Source: Candidatus Pacearchaeota archaeon
Lineage (GTDB): Archaea > Nanobdellota > Nanobdellia > Pacearchaeales > GW2011-AR1
NCBI GenBank assembly: GCA_002687255.1
Contig: NYZR01000036.1
Span: 1 to 10,792 of the forward strand
DNA length: 10,792 bases
Direction: 5' to 3'
The notes below the pieces were generated by a model. The model ran no database searches, was not told the DNA's origin, and saw only the letters and a program-made list of their open reading frames with translations. Below are positions 5,114 to 10,792 of the stretch, piece after piece. Position 1 is the stretch's first letter, and every line of letters starts with the position of its first letter. The translations under genes were made by a program, and so were the position numbers.

Positions 5114-5449
5114 ATGAGTGATGAAGATGTAGACAGGGAATCCTATGAGTGTGCGGTAAGGGAAAAGCTTGCTACTCAAGCCCAGCTTTATCTCGAGGTT
5201 GCAAATAAGGCTTTGGAGGCTGCTAAAAGGAGAAATGTTAGAGATTCGCATAGATATTACACAGACGCTCATGGCTTATATGAAGGAGCACTTGTGGCCA
5301 TTGGAAGAGAAGAAGGTTCTTTTTCTGATGAATTGCTCTCGATTTTTCATGGTGTTTTGGGTCATTATGATACGCCTAGTTGTCTTCTGAACGAAACAGT
5401 TGAAGCTTACGATCTAGTTCATCAAGAGAGGGGGCAGCAGGATGAATGA
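5114..5449 (+). CDS. Hypothetical acidic helical protein, 111 aa (first of a coupled pair)
   Basis: I do not recognise this protein. It begins MSDEDVD. Residues 13-40 then look like a long amphipathic helix rich in Ala, Glu and Leu (AVREKLATQAQLYLEVANKA), followed by more helices (SHRYYTDAHGLYEGALVAIG, SDELLSIFHGVLGH). The pattern resembles a small all-alpha, TPR- or MIT-like bundle, but no family can be named. There are two cysteines, no membrane segment and no signal. The ATG lies 26 nt from the shared TATA box, so the message should be leaderless. Its last codons overlap the start of the next gene, which suggests translational coupling. Divergence from trmB makes it a candidate target of that regulator. 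Confidence 0.72.
   Translation: MSDEDVDRESYECAVREKLATQAQLYLEVANKALEAAKRRNVRDSHRYYTDAHGLYEGALVAIGREEGSFSDELLSIFHGVLGHYDTPSCLLNETVEAYDLVHQERGQQDE
5427..5434 (+). promoter_or_regulatory. Probable Shine-Dalgarno site for the second gene of the pair
   Basis: GAGAGGGG, 7 nt before the ATG at 5442. It is one of the few purine-rich sites at normal spacing in this window, and it precedes an internal gene that cannot be leaderless. Confidence 0.4.
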
Positions 5450-5774
5450 TGAAGATGGAACTAAACCGATAGGAGAGATTGAGCAGCGATTTGGTCCTAC
5501 TTATCAATCTGCACGGGCACTGTTTGATCCTCTTCGGGAGGCGGCGATCTCTTATCCTCCTCGCACCTCCACCCCTGAGCAAAGAACTGCTCGTGATGAG
5601 TATTATCAGGCTTTTTATGATTTTTCTTATTTCGTTCTCAGAAATATTCATGAACTTAGTCGTGATGAGATTGGCATGCTTTTTACCTTTCAAGGCTATG
5701 CTGAGCAAATGAAAGGTGTTAAGGTGGAACATGGTTGGTCATTGAATGGATCTGAGATAGATGATGAAGACTAA
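5442..5774 (+). CDS. Hypothetical acidic helical protein, 110 aa (second of a coupled pair)
   Basis: An unrecognised protein starting MNDEDG and ending EIDDED, so acidic at both ends like its partner. The middle (about residues 45-90) contains aromatic-rich helices (RDEYYQAFYDFSYFVLRN, SRDEIGMLFTFQGYAEQM), preceded by a Pro-rich loop (ISYPPRTSTPEQ). No motif for catalysis or metal binding is seen. The ATG at 5442 overlaps the upstream stop by 8 nt. A purine-rich GAGAGGGG (5427-5434) lies 7 nt before it and may act as a ribosome-binding site, which this internal gene would need. The stop codon overlaps that of the convergent endA. The pair probably works together, but the task is unknown. Confidence 0.7.
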   Translation: MNDEDGTKPIGEIEQRFGPTYQSARALFDPLREAAISYPPRTSTPEQRTARDEYYQAFYDFSYFVLRNIHELSRDEIGMLFTFQGYAEQMKGVKVEHGWSLNGSEIDDED

Positions 5775-6283
5775 GGCTTCAGCCAATTCAAATCGTAATA
5801 GGTGACGTCGTCTTCGTCGTCTACGATGGCTAGGAGGAGGTGTTTTTTTGTGGAGTGTGCCACACGGTTCTTTGCTGCGAGGTCTCGGTAGGAGAGCTTG
5901 TCGTGTTCTTTGGCGGTGAAGCCGATCCATTTGGCGTGTGCTTTTCCGGGTTTGGTGCCTTTGTCGTAGATTCTGAATTCTGCTCCGAATTTGAGGGCTG
6001 TTTTGACTACGTAGCCTTTGTTTCGAAGGTCTGAGAAGACGGTGAGTTTTGTGGCTATGTCTTTGTCTTGACGCTTCGCTTTCTTTATTGCTTGATCTTC
6101 TGTTAGGGGTTTGTTGTTTGCTACGAGGGAGAGTTTGTTTTGTTTCTGGAGGTGCAGGGCTTCGACTAGGGAGTAGATGATTTTCTTGTCTTTCTTTTCT
6201 CCGAACCTTGAGCGTTCGTAGAGGGTGAATGCCCCTGGGGAGGTGGAGGTTGCTGTGCTCTGGGAGATGGTTGCGGTGATCAT
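5771..6283 (-). CDS. endA: tRNA-splicing endonuclease EndA
   Basis: This enzyme cuts introns from precursor tRNAs at bulge-helix-bulge motifs, leaving a 2',3'-cyclic phosphate. The 170-aa length fits the single-subunit homotetrameric class (about 180 aa in Methanocaldococcus). The N-terminal domain (about 30-75) has YSLVEALHLQKQNKLSL. The catalytic domain begins at FSDLRNKGYVVKTALKFGAEFRIY (83-106). Y106, H116 (in KAHAKW) and K147 (in VAHSTKK) keep the spacing of the known triad (10 and 31 residues), so it should be active. VTYYDLNWLKP is the usual C-terminus. The first 20 residues are Ser/Thr-rich. The ATG at 6283 is about 24 nt from a TTTTAAAC box. The gene diverges from aIF1A and shares overlapping stop codons with the acidic pair. 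Confidence 0.95.
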   Translation of the reverse strand: MITATISQSTATSTSPGAFTLYERSRFGEKKDKKIIYSLVEALHLQKQNKLSLVANNKPLTEDQAIKKAKRQDKDIATKLTVFSDLRNKGYVVKTALKFGAEFRIYDKGTKPGKAHAKWIGFTAKEHDKLSYRDLAAKNRVAHSTKKHLLLAIVDDEDDVTYYDLNWLKP

Positions 6284-6302
6284 GGTTGTTTTAAGAGGAG
6301 TA

Positions 6303-6312
6303 TGTTTAAAAG
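6303..6312 (-). promoter_or_regulatory. TATA box for endA
   Basis: TTTTAAACAT on the minus strand, centred about 24 nt from the ATG at 6283. It overlaps the left arm of the inverted repeat at 6308-6330. Confidence 0.5.
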
Positions 6313-6330
6313 CTTTCTTGGAAAGCTTTT
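6308..6330. repeat. Perfect 10-bp inverted repeat between endA and aIF1A
   Basis: AAAAGCTTTC and GAAAGCTTTT separated by TTG. The left arm touches the endA TATA box. This could be a regulator site or simply two facing AAGCTTT promoter-like elements. Confidence 0.6.
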
Positions 6331-6336
6331 ATCTCG

Positions 6337-6354
6337 TTCAGCTGGTGAGCTGAA
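6337..6354. repeat. Perfect 7-bp inverted repeat next to the aIF1A TATA box
   Basis: TTCAGCT and AGCTGAA separated by GGTG, ending directly before the aIF1A TATA box where BRE contacts would lie. A bound protein here would be placed to affect TBP/TFB loading. Confidence 0.6.
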
Positions 6355-6365
6355 GATTTAAAAAC
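6355..6365 (+). promoter_or_regulatory. TATA box for aIF1A
   Basis: GATTTAAAAAC, centred about 26 nt from the ATG at 6386, predicting a leaderless message. Confidence 0.6.
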
Positions 6366-6385
6366 GCTTCTTTCTAGGGAAGTGC

Positions 6386-6835
6386 ATGAGTGAACAAGCA
6401 GCTAGTGATGATGACTTTGGTGATTTTCAGGAAGTAGTCGAGGAAGACAAGCCGAAGATGCCTGTGGCTGGGAAGGAGATGAAGAAGCCGGTGAAGAAGA
6501 AGCAGTATGGTCATCATCGGGGTGAGCGGCCGAGGGAGGGCGATGGGCCTGTTCGGGTGAAGAAGCCGAGAGAGGGAGAGTTTGTTGGGTTGATTGTTCA
6601 GAGATATGGGGGGAATCGGATGGAGGTGCAGTGTAACGATGGGAAGGTTCGGAATGGTCGAGTGCCTGGACGGTATCGTCGGAAGTTGTGGTTGCGGCCT
6701 GGAGATTTTGTGATTGTGGTGCCGTGGGAAGATAATGATGAGAAGGCAGATGTGGTGTTTAAGTATCAGAAGAATCAGAAGAATGCTTTGAAGAAGGCTG
6801 GGCTTGTGAACGATGAGATGGTGAGTGGGTTCTAG
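6386..6835 (+). CDS. eif1a: Translation initiation factor aIF1A (eIF-1A), long N-terminal tail
   Basis: aIF1A binds the A site of the small ribosomal subunit and supports scanning and initiator tRNA placement. The S1-type OB fold covers about residues 62-125: EGEFVGLIVQRYGGNRMEVQCNDG, then RNGRVPGRYRRKLWLRPGDFVIVVPWE, both highly typical. A helical extension follows (FKYQKNQKNALKKAG). At 149 aa the protein is longer than most archaeal forms (about 100-115). The extra length is N-terminal: acidic residues 1-22 (SDDDFGDFQEVVEED), then a basic stretch with KKPVKKKQYGHHRGERPR. No later in-frame ATG gives a standard start except M25 or M32, whereas the first ATG sits 26 nt from a TATA box, so the tail appears genuine. 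The gene has its own promoter and diverges from endA. Confidence 0.95.
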   Translation: MSEQAASDDDFGDFQEVVEEDKPKMPVAGKEMKKPVKKKQYGHHRGERPREGDGPVRVKKPREGEFVGLIVQRYGGNRMEVQCNDGKVRNGRVPGRYRRKLWLRPGDFVIVVPWEDNDEKADVVFKYQKNQKNALKKAGLVNDEMVSGF

Positions 6836-6854
6836 TTAGTCTAGGACAATAATG

Positions 6855-6863
6855 GTTAAATAG
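6855..6863 (+). promoter_or_regulatory. TATA box for the 197-aa protein gene
   Basis: GTTAAATAG, centred about 25 nt from the ATG at 6884. Confidence 0.55.
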
Positions 6864-6883
6864 AGCGTTTTGCACTTTTTTCA

Positions 6884-7477
6884 ATGGCAAGATTTGAATT
6901 TACTGATGATACTTCTGACTTTCCGGGCAAGATGGAAACTAAGAGGGCGGTTGAGTATTTTGCTGAGGATTTTCTTGGTCAATTTCGTTGTGATCCCGGA
7001 ATGGTTGATTTAGGTGTTAGGGGCAGAGGTATTGATGGTTCTCGCAATCTTGGTTTTTCTAGGGTTGCTACTTTTGAAAATGGCGAACTTGTAGAGCCTA
7101 CTTCAGAAGTTTTTTTCGAATACCTACCAGTTTTAAAAGATGTTAGCGGATCTAAGAGTCATGTGAGGATGTATGTTCCTGAGAGATTAGTTGGAGAACA
7201 TCGAGAGTATAAAAGTTTGGTTCAAGGTGTTGTTATGTTGGAGGCAATCAGTAGCTGGGCTCACGATAATGGCTCGTATGAAATTGATGATGTGGGTCGA
7301 TTTGAGAAAGAGGATGTTAAATTTGATAATGGATATGGGAATCGTCCTAGTTTTCTTAAATCCGAGAATGGAAAAATTAATGGGCCTTTTACTTATTTAA
7401 ATGAAGAGATTTGGCGACCCCAATCCTTTGGGGAAGAATTGCAAGAAATGGTTAAATCTGCGCCCTCTAAGCTTTAA
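6884..7477 (+). CDS. Hypothetical protein, 197 aa
   Basis: Not recognised. It appears soluble and mixed alpha/beta, with no signal or membrane segment and only one cysteine. The N-terminal part has a likely helix (TKRAVEYFAEDFLGQFRCD) and a Gly/Arg loop (GVRGRGIDGSRNLGF). The middle has strands (SKSHVRMYVPERL) and a helix (YKSLVQGVVMLEAISSWAHD). The C-terminal third is polar and loop-rich, ending in EELQEMVKSAPSKL. Its codons look more A/T-rich and mixed (AAA and GAA used freely) than the G-rich neighbours aIF1A and LeuRS, which may mean weaker expression or more recent arrival. The ATG is set by a GTTAAATAG box 25 nt upstream. The end of the gene may contain promoter elements for LeuRS. Confidence 0.72.
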   Translation: MARFEFTDDTSDFPGKMETKRAVEYFAEDFLGQFRCDPGMVDLGVRGRGIDGSRNLGFSRVATFENGELVEPTSEVFFEYLPVLKDVSGSKSHVRMYVPERLVGEHREYKSLVQGVVMLEAISSWAHDNGSYEIDDVGRFEKEDVKFDNGYGNRPSFLKSENGKINGPFTYLNEEIWRPQSFGEELQEMVKSAPSKL

Positions 7478-7478
7478 G

Positions 7479-7502
7479 AGTTATAAGATTGGTTTTTTAA
7501 TT
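7479..7502 (+). promoter_or_regulatory. Candidate LeuRS promoter region
   Basis: Two TATA-like elements, AGTTATAAGA (7479-7488) and TTTTTTAAT (7493-7501), predict starts near 7510 and 7524. LeuRS would then have a leader of roughly 13-27 nt, unlike most genes here. No Shine-Dalgarno site is obvious. Confidence 0.35.
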
Positions 7503-7536
7503 TTCAATTCGTAAGGTTTTTGAAGTCTTAATTATA

Positions 7537-10044
7537 ATGATTATTATGGAAGATATTGATTTTGCTAACGCTCGACGTTCGAAGAACGCTGGCGCAGGAA
7601 AAGTCTATGACTTTTCCCGAATAGAGAAGAAGTGGCAGAAGAAGTGGGAGCAAGAGAAGGCGTTTGTTGCTAAAGAGAAAAAGGGCAAGGAGAAGTATTA
7701 TGTGTTGGATATGTTTCCGTATCCTTCGGGTGAGGGGCTGCATATTGGGCATGCTTTTGTTTTTAGTTTAGGAGATATTTATGCTCGGTTTCAGAGGATG
7801 TTGGGGAAGAATGTGTTGTATCCGATAGGGTATGATTCATTGGGTTTGCCTGCAGAGAATGCGGCGATTGCGGCAGGGACTCATCCAGAGGAATATACGA
7901 AGAAGTCGATTGCGAATTTTATGAAGCAGCAGAAGGCGATGGGGTGGAGTTATGATTGGTCTCGGGTGGTGAAGACCTCTGATCCAGAGTATTATAAGTG
8001 GGATCAGTGGATTTTCTTGAAGATGTTGGAGAAGGGGTTGGCGTATCGGAAGAAAGCTAGTGTGAATTATTGTTCTGATTGTGATACGGTTTTGGCTAAT
8101 GAGCAGGTGGTTGGAGGGCGTTGTTGGAGACATGGCGATACTGTGGTGGAGGTGAGGCCTCTTGAACAATGGTTTTTTGAGATTACTAAATATGCAGATG
8201 AATTGTTGAAGGGTCATGAGAAGATTGATTGGCCTGAACGGGCGAAGACGTTGCAGCGAAATTGGATTGGGAGGAGTGAGGGGACGGAGATTGTTTTTTC
8301 TGTGGGGGGCAAAGGTTGGCCTGTGTTTACGACCCGGCCGGACACGTTGATGGGTGTTACTTTTTTGGTGGTGAGTGCACAGCACCCTGAGTTGATGGGT
8401 TTGGTTACGGAAGAGCAGAAGGGAGCGGTTGATAAATTTTTGAAGAAATTGAATAGTGTTTCTGAGAAGGATGCTGGATCGATGGATAAGGAGGGAGTGT
8501 TTACTGGGTCGTATGCAGAGCACCCTTTGACAGGGGAACGGATTCCTGTTTGGACAGGGAATTTTGTGGTTGCAGAGTATGGAAGTGGGATGGTGATGGC
8601 TGTGCCGGCGCATGATCAACGGGATTATGAGTTTGCGGAGAAATATGGATTGGAGATTACACAGGTCATCGAGGGGGATATGGGTGATGGGGCGTATATG
8701 GGTGAGGGGAAGTTGATTAACTCTGAAGGGTTTGATGGATTGGAGAGTCGAGAGGCGAAGGAGCATATTACGAATGCTTTGAAAATGAAGAAGAAGGGGA
8801 AGAAGACGGTGCAGTATAAGTTGAGAGATTGGTTGATTTCCCGGCAGCGGTATTGGGGGACGCCGATCCCGATTGTGTATTGTGATGCCTGTGGTGTGGT
8901 TCCTGTCCCTGAAAAGGACTTGCCTGTTGTATTGCCTAAGGATGTTACGTTTGGGAAGGGGAACCCGCTTGAGACGAGCAAGTCTTTTGTGGATGTGGAT
9001 TGTCCTCAGTGTGGTAAGCTTGGGAGAAGGGAGACGGACACTATGGATACTTTTGTAAATTCTTCTTGGTATTTTTTGAGATATGCTGATCCTAAAAATG
9101 GGGGGAATCTATTTGATTCTCAAAAGGCTGCTTATTGGGCTCCCGTTGATCAGTATATAGGCGGGCCTGAGCATATCACTATGCATTTAATTTATATTCG
9201 GTTTTATACAAAGTTTTTAAGGGATTTGGGGCTGTTGGATTTTGATGAGCCTGCTTTGAAGTATTTTACTCAAGGGATTGTTAAGGGGGCTGATGGGGAG
9301 AAGATGTCTAAGTCGAGGGGGAATGTGGTTGAGCCGCTGGAGATGATTAAGATGTATGGGGCTGATGCTTTGCGGTTGTATCTTGTTTCTCATTCCTCTC
9401 CAGACAGTGATTTTGATTGGGATGATAAGGCCATAGGAAGTAGCTTTACTTTTGTTCGTCGGGTGTATGATTATTTTTCTGAGTTGAAGCCTGGGAAGTC
9501 GGATGTTCGAGTTGAGAGTAAGTTACATCAGACCATCAAGGCTGTGACTGCAGATGTTGAAGGGTTTAAGCATAATCTGGCTGTGATCAAACTTCGTCAA
9601 TTGTTTTCTTTTATTTCTCGGGGGGCTGTTGATGTGAAGACTGCCCGGGCTTTTGTTCAGTTGCTTCATGTTTATTGTCCTTTTGTGACGGAGGAGCTTT
9701 GGGAGAAGTTAGGGGGCAAGGGGCTTGTTTCGTTGTCGAAGTGGCCCGAGGTTGATGAGAAGAAGATCGATCAGAAATTGGAGGCTGCTGAGGAGGCCGG
9801 GGAGAAGACGGTGAAGGATATCTTGCATGTGCTTGGGTTTGTGAAGGAGAAGACGGGTAATGAAGCTGAGGGGGTGCATGTGTATGTGATGCCTGCTGAG
9901 CTGAAATGGTTTGATGCTGCTGTTCTTAGTGAGAGGGTGAAGGTTCCTGTTTCTGTGTGGTCGGTTGCTGATAAGAAGAAGGTGGATCCTGAGGGGAAGA
10001 GTAAGAAGGCGAAGCCCGGGAAGCCAGGGATTTGGGTTCGTTAG
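7537..10044 (+). CDS. leuS: Leucyl-tRNA synthetase, bacterial type
   Basis: Class Ia synthetase charging tRNA-Leu. At 835 aa it has the bacterial domain order: IEKKWQKKW (29-37), catalytic HIGH at 69-72, zinc knuckle with C179, C182 and C196, then the CP1 editing domain. That domain shows TTRPDT (265-270) and EYGSGMVMAVPAHDQRDYEF, where D363 is the expected editing aspartate. A second zinc ribbon follows (C449, C452, C489, C492), and KMSKS is at 589-593. Archaeal LeuRS is normally longer and places CP1 before the zinc knuckle. The leucine-specific insertion before KMSKS is absent. The last 95 or so residues, ending KSKKAKPGKPGIWVR, do not look like the usual bacterial C-terminal domain. In-frame ATGs at 7537 and 7546 are both possible starts. 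It probably arrived by transfer from bacteria. Confidence 0.97.
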   Translation: MIIMEDIDFANARRSKNAGAGKVYDFSRIEKKWQKKWEQEKAFVAKEKKGKEKYYVLDMFPYPSGEGLHIGHAFVFSLGDIYARFQRMLGKNVLYPIGYDSLGLPAENAAIAAGTHPEEYTKKSIANFMKQQKAMGWSYDWSRVVKTSDPEYYKWDQWIFLKMLEKGLAYRKKASVNYCSDCDTVLANEQVVGGRCWRHGDTVVEVRPLEQWFFEITKYADELLKGHEKIDWPERAKTLQRNWIGRSEGTEIVFSVGGKGWPVFTTRPDTLMGVTFLVVSAQHPELMGLVTEEQKGAVDKFLKKLNSVSEKDAGSMDKEGVFTGSYAEHPLTGERIPVWTGNFVVAEYGSGMVMAVPAHDQRDYEFAEKYGLEITQVIEGDMGDGAYMGEGKLINSEGFDGLESREAKEHITNALKMKKKGKKTVQYKLRDWLISRQRYWGTPIPIVYCDACGVVPVPEKDLPVVLPKDVTFGKGNPLETSKSFVDVDCPQCGKLGRRETDTMDTFVNSSWYFLRYADPKNGGNLFDSQKAAYWAPVDQYIGGPEHITMHLIYIRFYTKFLRDLGLLDFDEPALKYFTQGIVKGADGEKMSKSRGNVVEPLEMIKMYGADALRLYLVSHSSPDSDFDWDDKAIGSSFTFVRRVYDYFSELKPGKSDVRVESKLHQTIKAVTADVEGFKHNLAVIKLRQLFSFISRGAVDVKTARAFVQLLHVYCPFVTEELWEKLGGKGLVSLSKWPEVDEKKIDQKLEAAEEAGEKTVKDILHVLGFVKEKTGNEAEGVHVYVMPAELKWFDAAVLSERVKVPVSVWSVADKKKVDPEGKSKKAKPGKPGIWVR

Positions 10045-10058
10045 AAAAGTAGCGAAAT

Positions 10059-10068
10059 GATTAAATAG
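10059..10068 (+). promoter_or_regulatory. TATA box for the 45-aa protein gene
   Basis: GATTAAATAG, centred about 25 nt from the ATG at 10089, matching the motif and spacing at 1829 and 6855. Confidence 0.55.
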
Positions 10069-10088
10069 AGGTTTCTTGTATTTCTTTC

Positions 10089-10226
10089 ATGTCTGCTGGT
10101 AAGCCTGGTGTTTCTCTGTGGAATGGTAATTTTCGGGAGTTTCTTTTTAGAGAGCCAGATGTGAGTAGGAGGCTCTTTGATCCTTGTTCTCATGAGGCTT
10201 TTTTTATGCTCTTAGAATGTCTATGA
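10089..10226 (+). CDS. Small hypothetical protein, 45 aa
   Basis: An ATG at 10089, placed 25 nt after a GATTAAATAG box, opens a 45-codon frame ending at TGA 10224-10226. The peptide begins MSAGKPGVSLWNGNFREFLF and continues with REPDVSRRLFDPCSHEAFF, ending LLECL. It is rich in Phe, Leu and Arg with two cysteines and no membrane segment. Codon use resembles the neighbours. The frame overlaps the start of the next gene, the usual sign of a coupled pair, and the promoter would otherwise serve nothing at this spacing. No family is recognised. An upstream leader peptide is a weaker alternative. Confidence 0.6.
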   Translation: MSAGKPGVSLWNGNFREFLFREPDVSRRLFDPCSHEAFFMLLECL

Positions 10227-10525
10227 TGGATTCTAATTTTCCAAGGATAGATTTGACCATGGAAAGGGTTCGTGATGGACGTAAGGATGATCGTGTTCGA
10301 TTGTGGTCTGGAGAGCCTTCTCGGGATGAGGAGGGTTCTCCTGTTGAGGAAGATTACGAGAAGCCTGTTTTTTTATGTGGATCTAGGTTTGGTAGGCGGG
10401 ATTTTCAGAGAACTTATCTTCAAAGGCGTGAGTTTGTTAGGTCTGATAATAATACACTTTATTATACTTTGCGAGATGATCAGGAGGGGATTGGTTGGTG
10501 GTTTCCTGGTGAGAGTTTTGGTTGA
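10217..10525 (+). CDS. Hypothetical charged protein, 102 aa
   Basis: Not recognised. The protein is rich in Arg, Asp and Glu, with a charged N-terminal half (DLTMERVRDGRKDDRVRLW) and an acidic middle (SRDEEGSPVEEDYEKP). A likely beta-rich C-terminal part follows (PVFLCGSRFGRRDF, NTLYYTLRDDQEGIGWWF). There is no signal or membrane segment. ATGs at 10217, 10223 and 10226 are all in frame; the second overlaps the upstream TGA as ATGA and the third as TGATG, so the true start may be 2 or 3 codons later. No separate TATA box at the usual spacing is seen, which points to co-transcription with the 45-aa gene. Confidence 0.7.
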   Translation: MSMMDSNFPRIDLTMERVRDGRKDDRVRLWSGEPSRDEEGSPVEEDYEKPVFLCGSRFGRRDFQRTYLQRREFVRSDNNTLYYTLRDDQEGIGWWFPGESFG

Positions 10526-10540
10526 ATATACTTAGATAGG

Positions 10541-10550
10541 TTTTTATAGG
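10541..10550 (+). promoter_or_regulatory. TATA box for the 3'-truncated gene
   Basis: TTTTTATAGG, centred about 25 nt from the ATG at 10570. Confidence 0.5.
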
Positions 10551-10569
10551 TAGGTTTTTCCGGAGTGTC

Positions 10570-10792
10570 ATGCATGAGAAGGTCTTTGGACATTTGGGAA
10601 TTTATCCTGATACTGCCGAGTATGCTTTAAGGAATCTCAGTTTGGAGGGTCTTGGGGGGATGGCTTGGAGGTTGAGGAGGGCGTTTCGTGATTTGTTTCT
10701 TGGAGTTTATCAGCATCGACAGCATACTGCAGGGGTCACGAGAGCAGGGTTGTGGTCTCAGGGGCCGGAGTATGCTCCTGAGGGGTGTGATA
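10570..10792 (+). CDS. Unidentified protein, N-terminal 74 codons (cut by window edge)
   Basis: An ATG at 10570, 25 nt after a TTTTTATAGG box, opens a frame that runs past the end of the window. The visible peptide starts MHEKVFGHLGIYPDTAEYAL. It then has a basic helix (GGMAWRLRRAFRDLFLGVY) and a His/Gln-rich segment (QHRQHTAG). I recognise no family from this fragment. Codon use is G- and T-rich, like other plus-strand genes here. Confidence 0.6.
   Translation, partial: MHEKVFGHLGIYPDTAEYALRNLSLEGLGGMAWRLRRAFRDLFLGVYQHRQHTAGVTRAGLWSQGPEYAPEGCD

Noticed and set aside
7837..8981. Long minus-strand open frames inside LeuRS
   Set aside because: LeuRS motifs are unmistakable on the plus strand, and the antisense translation is His/Arg/Leu-rich with no promoter.
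1..10792. CRISPR arrays, insertion sequences, phage genes or toxin-antitoxin pairs
   Set aside because: No regularly spaced repeats, transposase motifs, terminal repeats or recognisable toxin folds are visible on either strand.

Overview
The window looks archaeal, probably from a small, streamlined DPANN-type genome (Woesearchaeota or Pacearchaeota-like; this lineage guess is inference). The evidence is a set of archaeal information-processing genes: ribosomal protein eS17, translation initiation factor aIF1A, the tRNA-splicing endonuclease EndA with its full Tyr/His/Lys triad, and a TrmB-family regulator. There is also a tRNA(CAU) gene with no encoded CCA, and TATA boxes sit about 25-27 nt upstream of most start codons (leaderless mRNAs). 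The leucyl-tRNA synthetase is an exception, being of bacterial architecture. Genes are short and tightly packed. No mobile element, CRISPR array or rRNA is visible.

Layout. 1-74 is the tail of a plus-strand gene. 140-1749 holds an unknown protein, a four-helix membrane protein, a HIT-family nucleotide hydrolase and a coiled-coil protein; the membrane protein and HIT gene diverge from one shared TATA box. 1857-2262 holds an unknown small protein and the tRNA. 2263-2480 is non-coding but rich in hairpins. From 5055 down to 2481 a minus-strand series reads TrmB regulator, winged-helix protein with a Pro/Gln linker, two-helix membrane protein, eS17. These are co-oriented, but each has its own TATA box, partly embedded in the end of the gene before it.

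5114-5774 is a translationally coupled pair of small acidic proteins, divergent from trmB off one symmetric TATA box. It converges on endA (6283-5771) with overlapping stop codons. endA and aIF1A diverge from a 102-nt spacer holding two perfect inverted repeats. An unknown 197-aa protein and LeuRS (7537-10044) follow, then a 45-aa protein overlapping a 102-aa protein, and finally a gene cut by the window edge.

Most recognisable genes serve translation (LeuRS, aIF1A, eS17, tRNA, EndA), scattered among lineage-specific unknowns. The plus strand appears G+T-rich in both plus- and minus-strand genes, suggesting a replication-linked strand bias with no origin or terminus inside the window. I found no clear new defence or mobile system. 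The most interesting unexplained items are the winged-helix/nuclease-like fusion, the symmetric bidirectional promoters, the inverted repeats between endA and aIF1A, and the structured patch after the tRNA.
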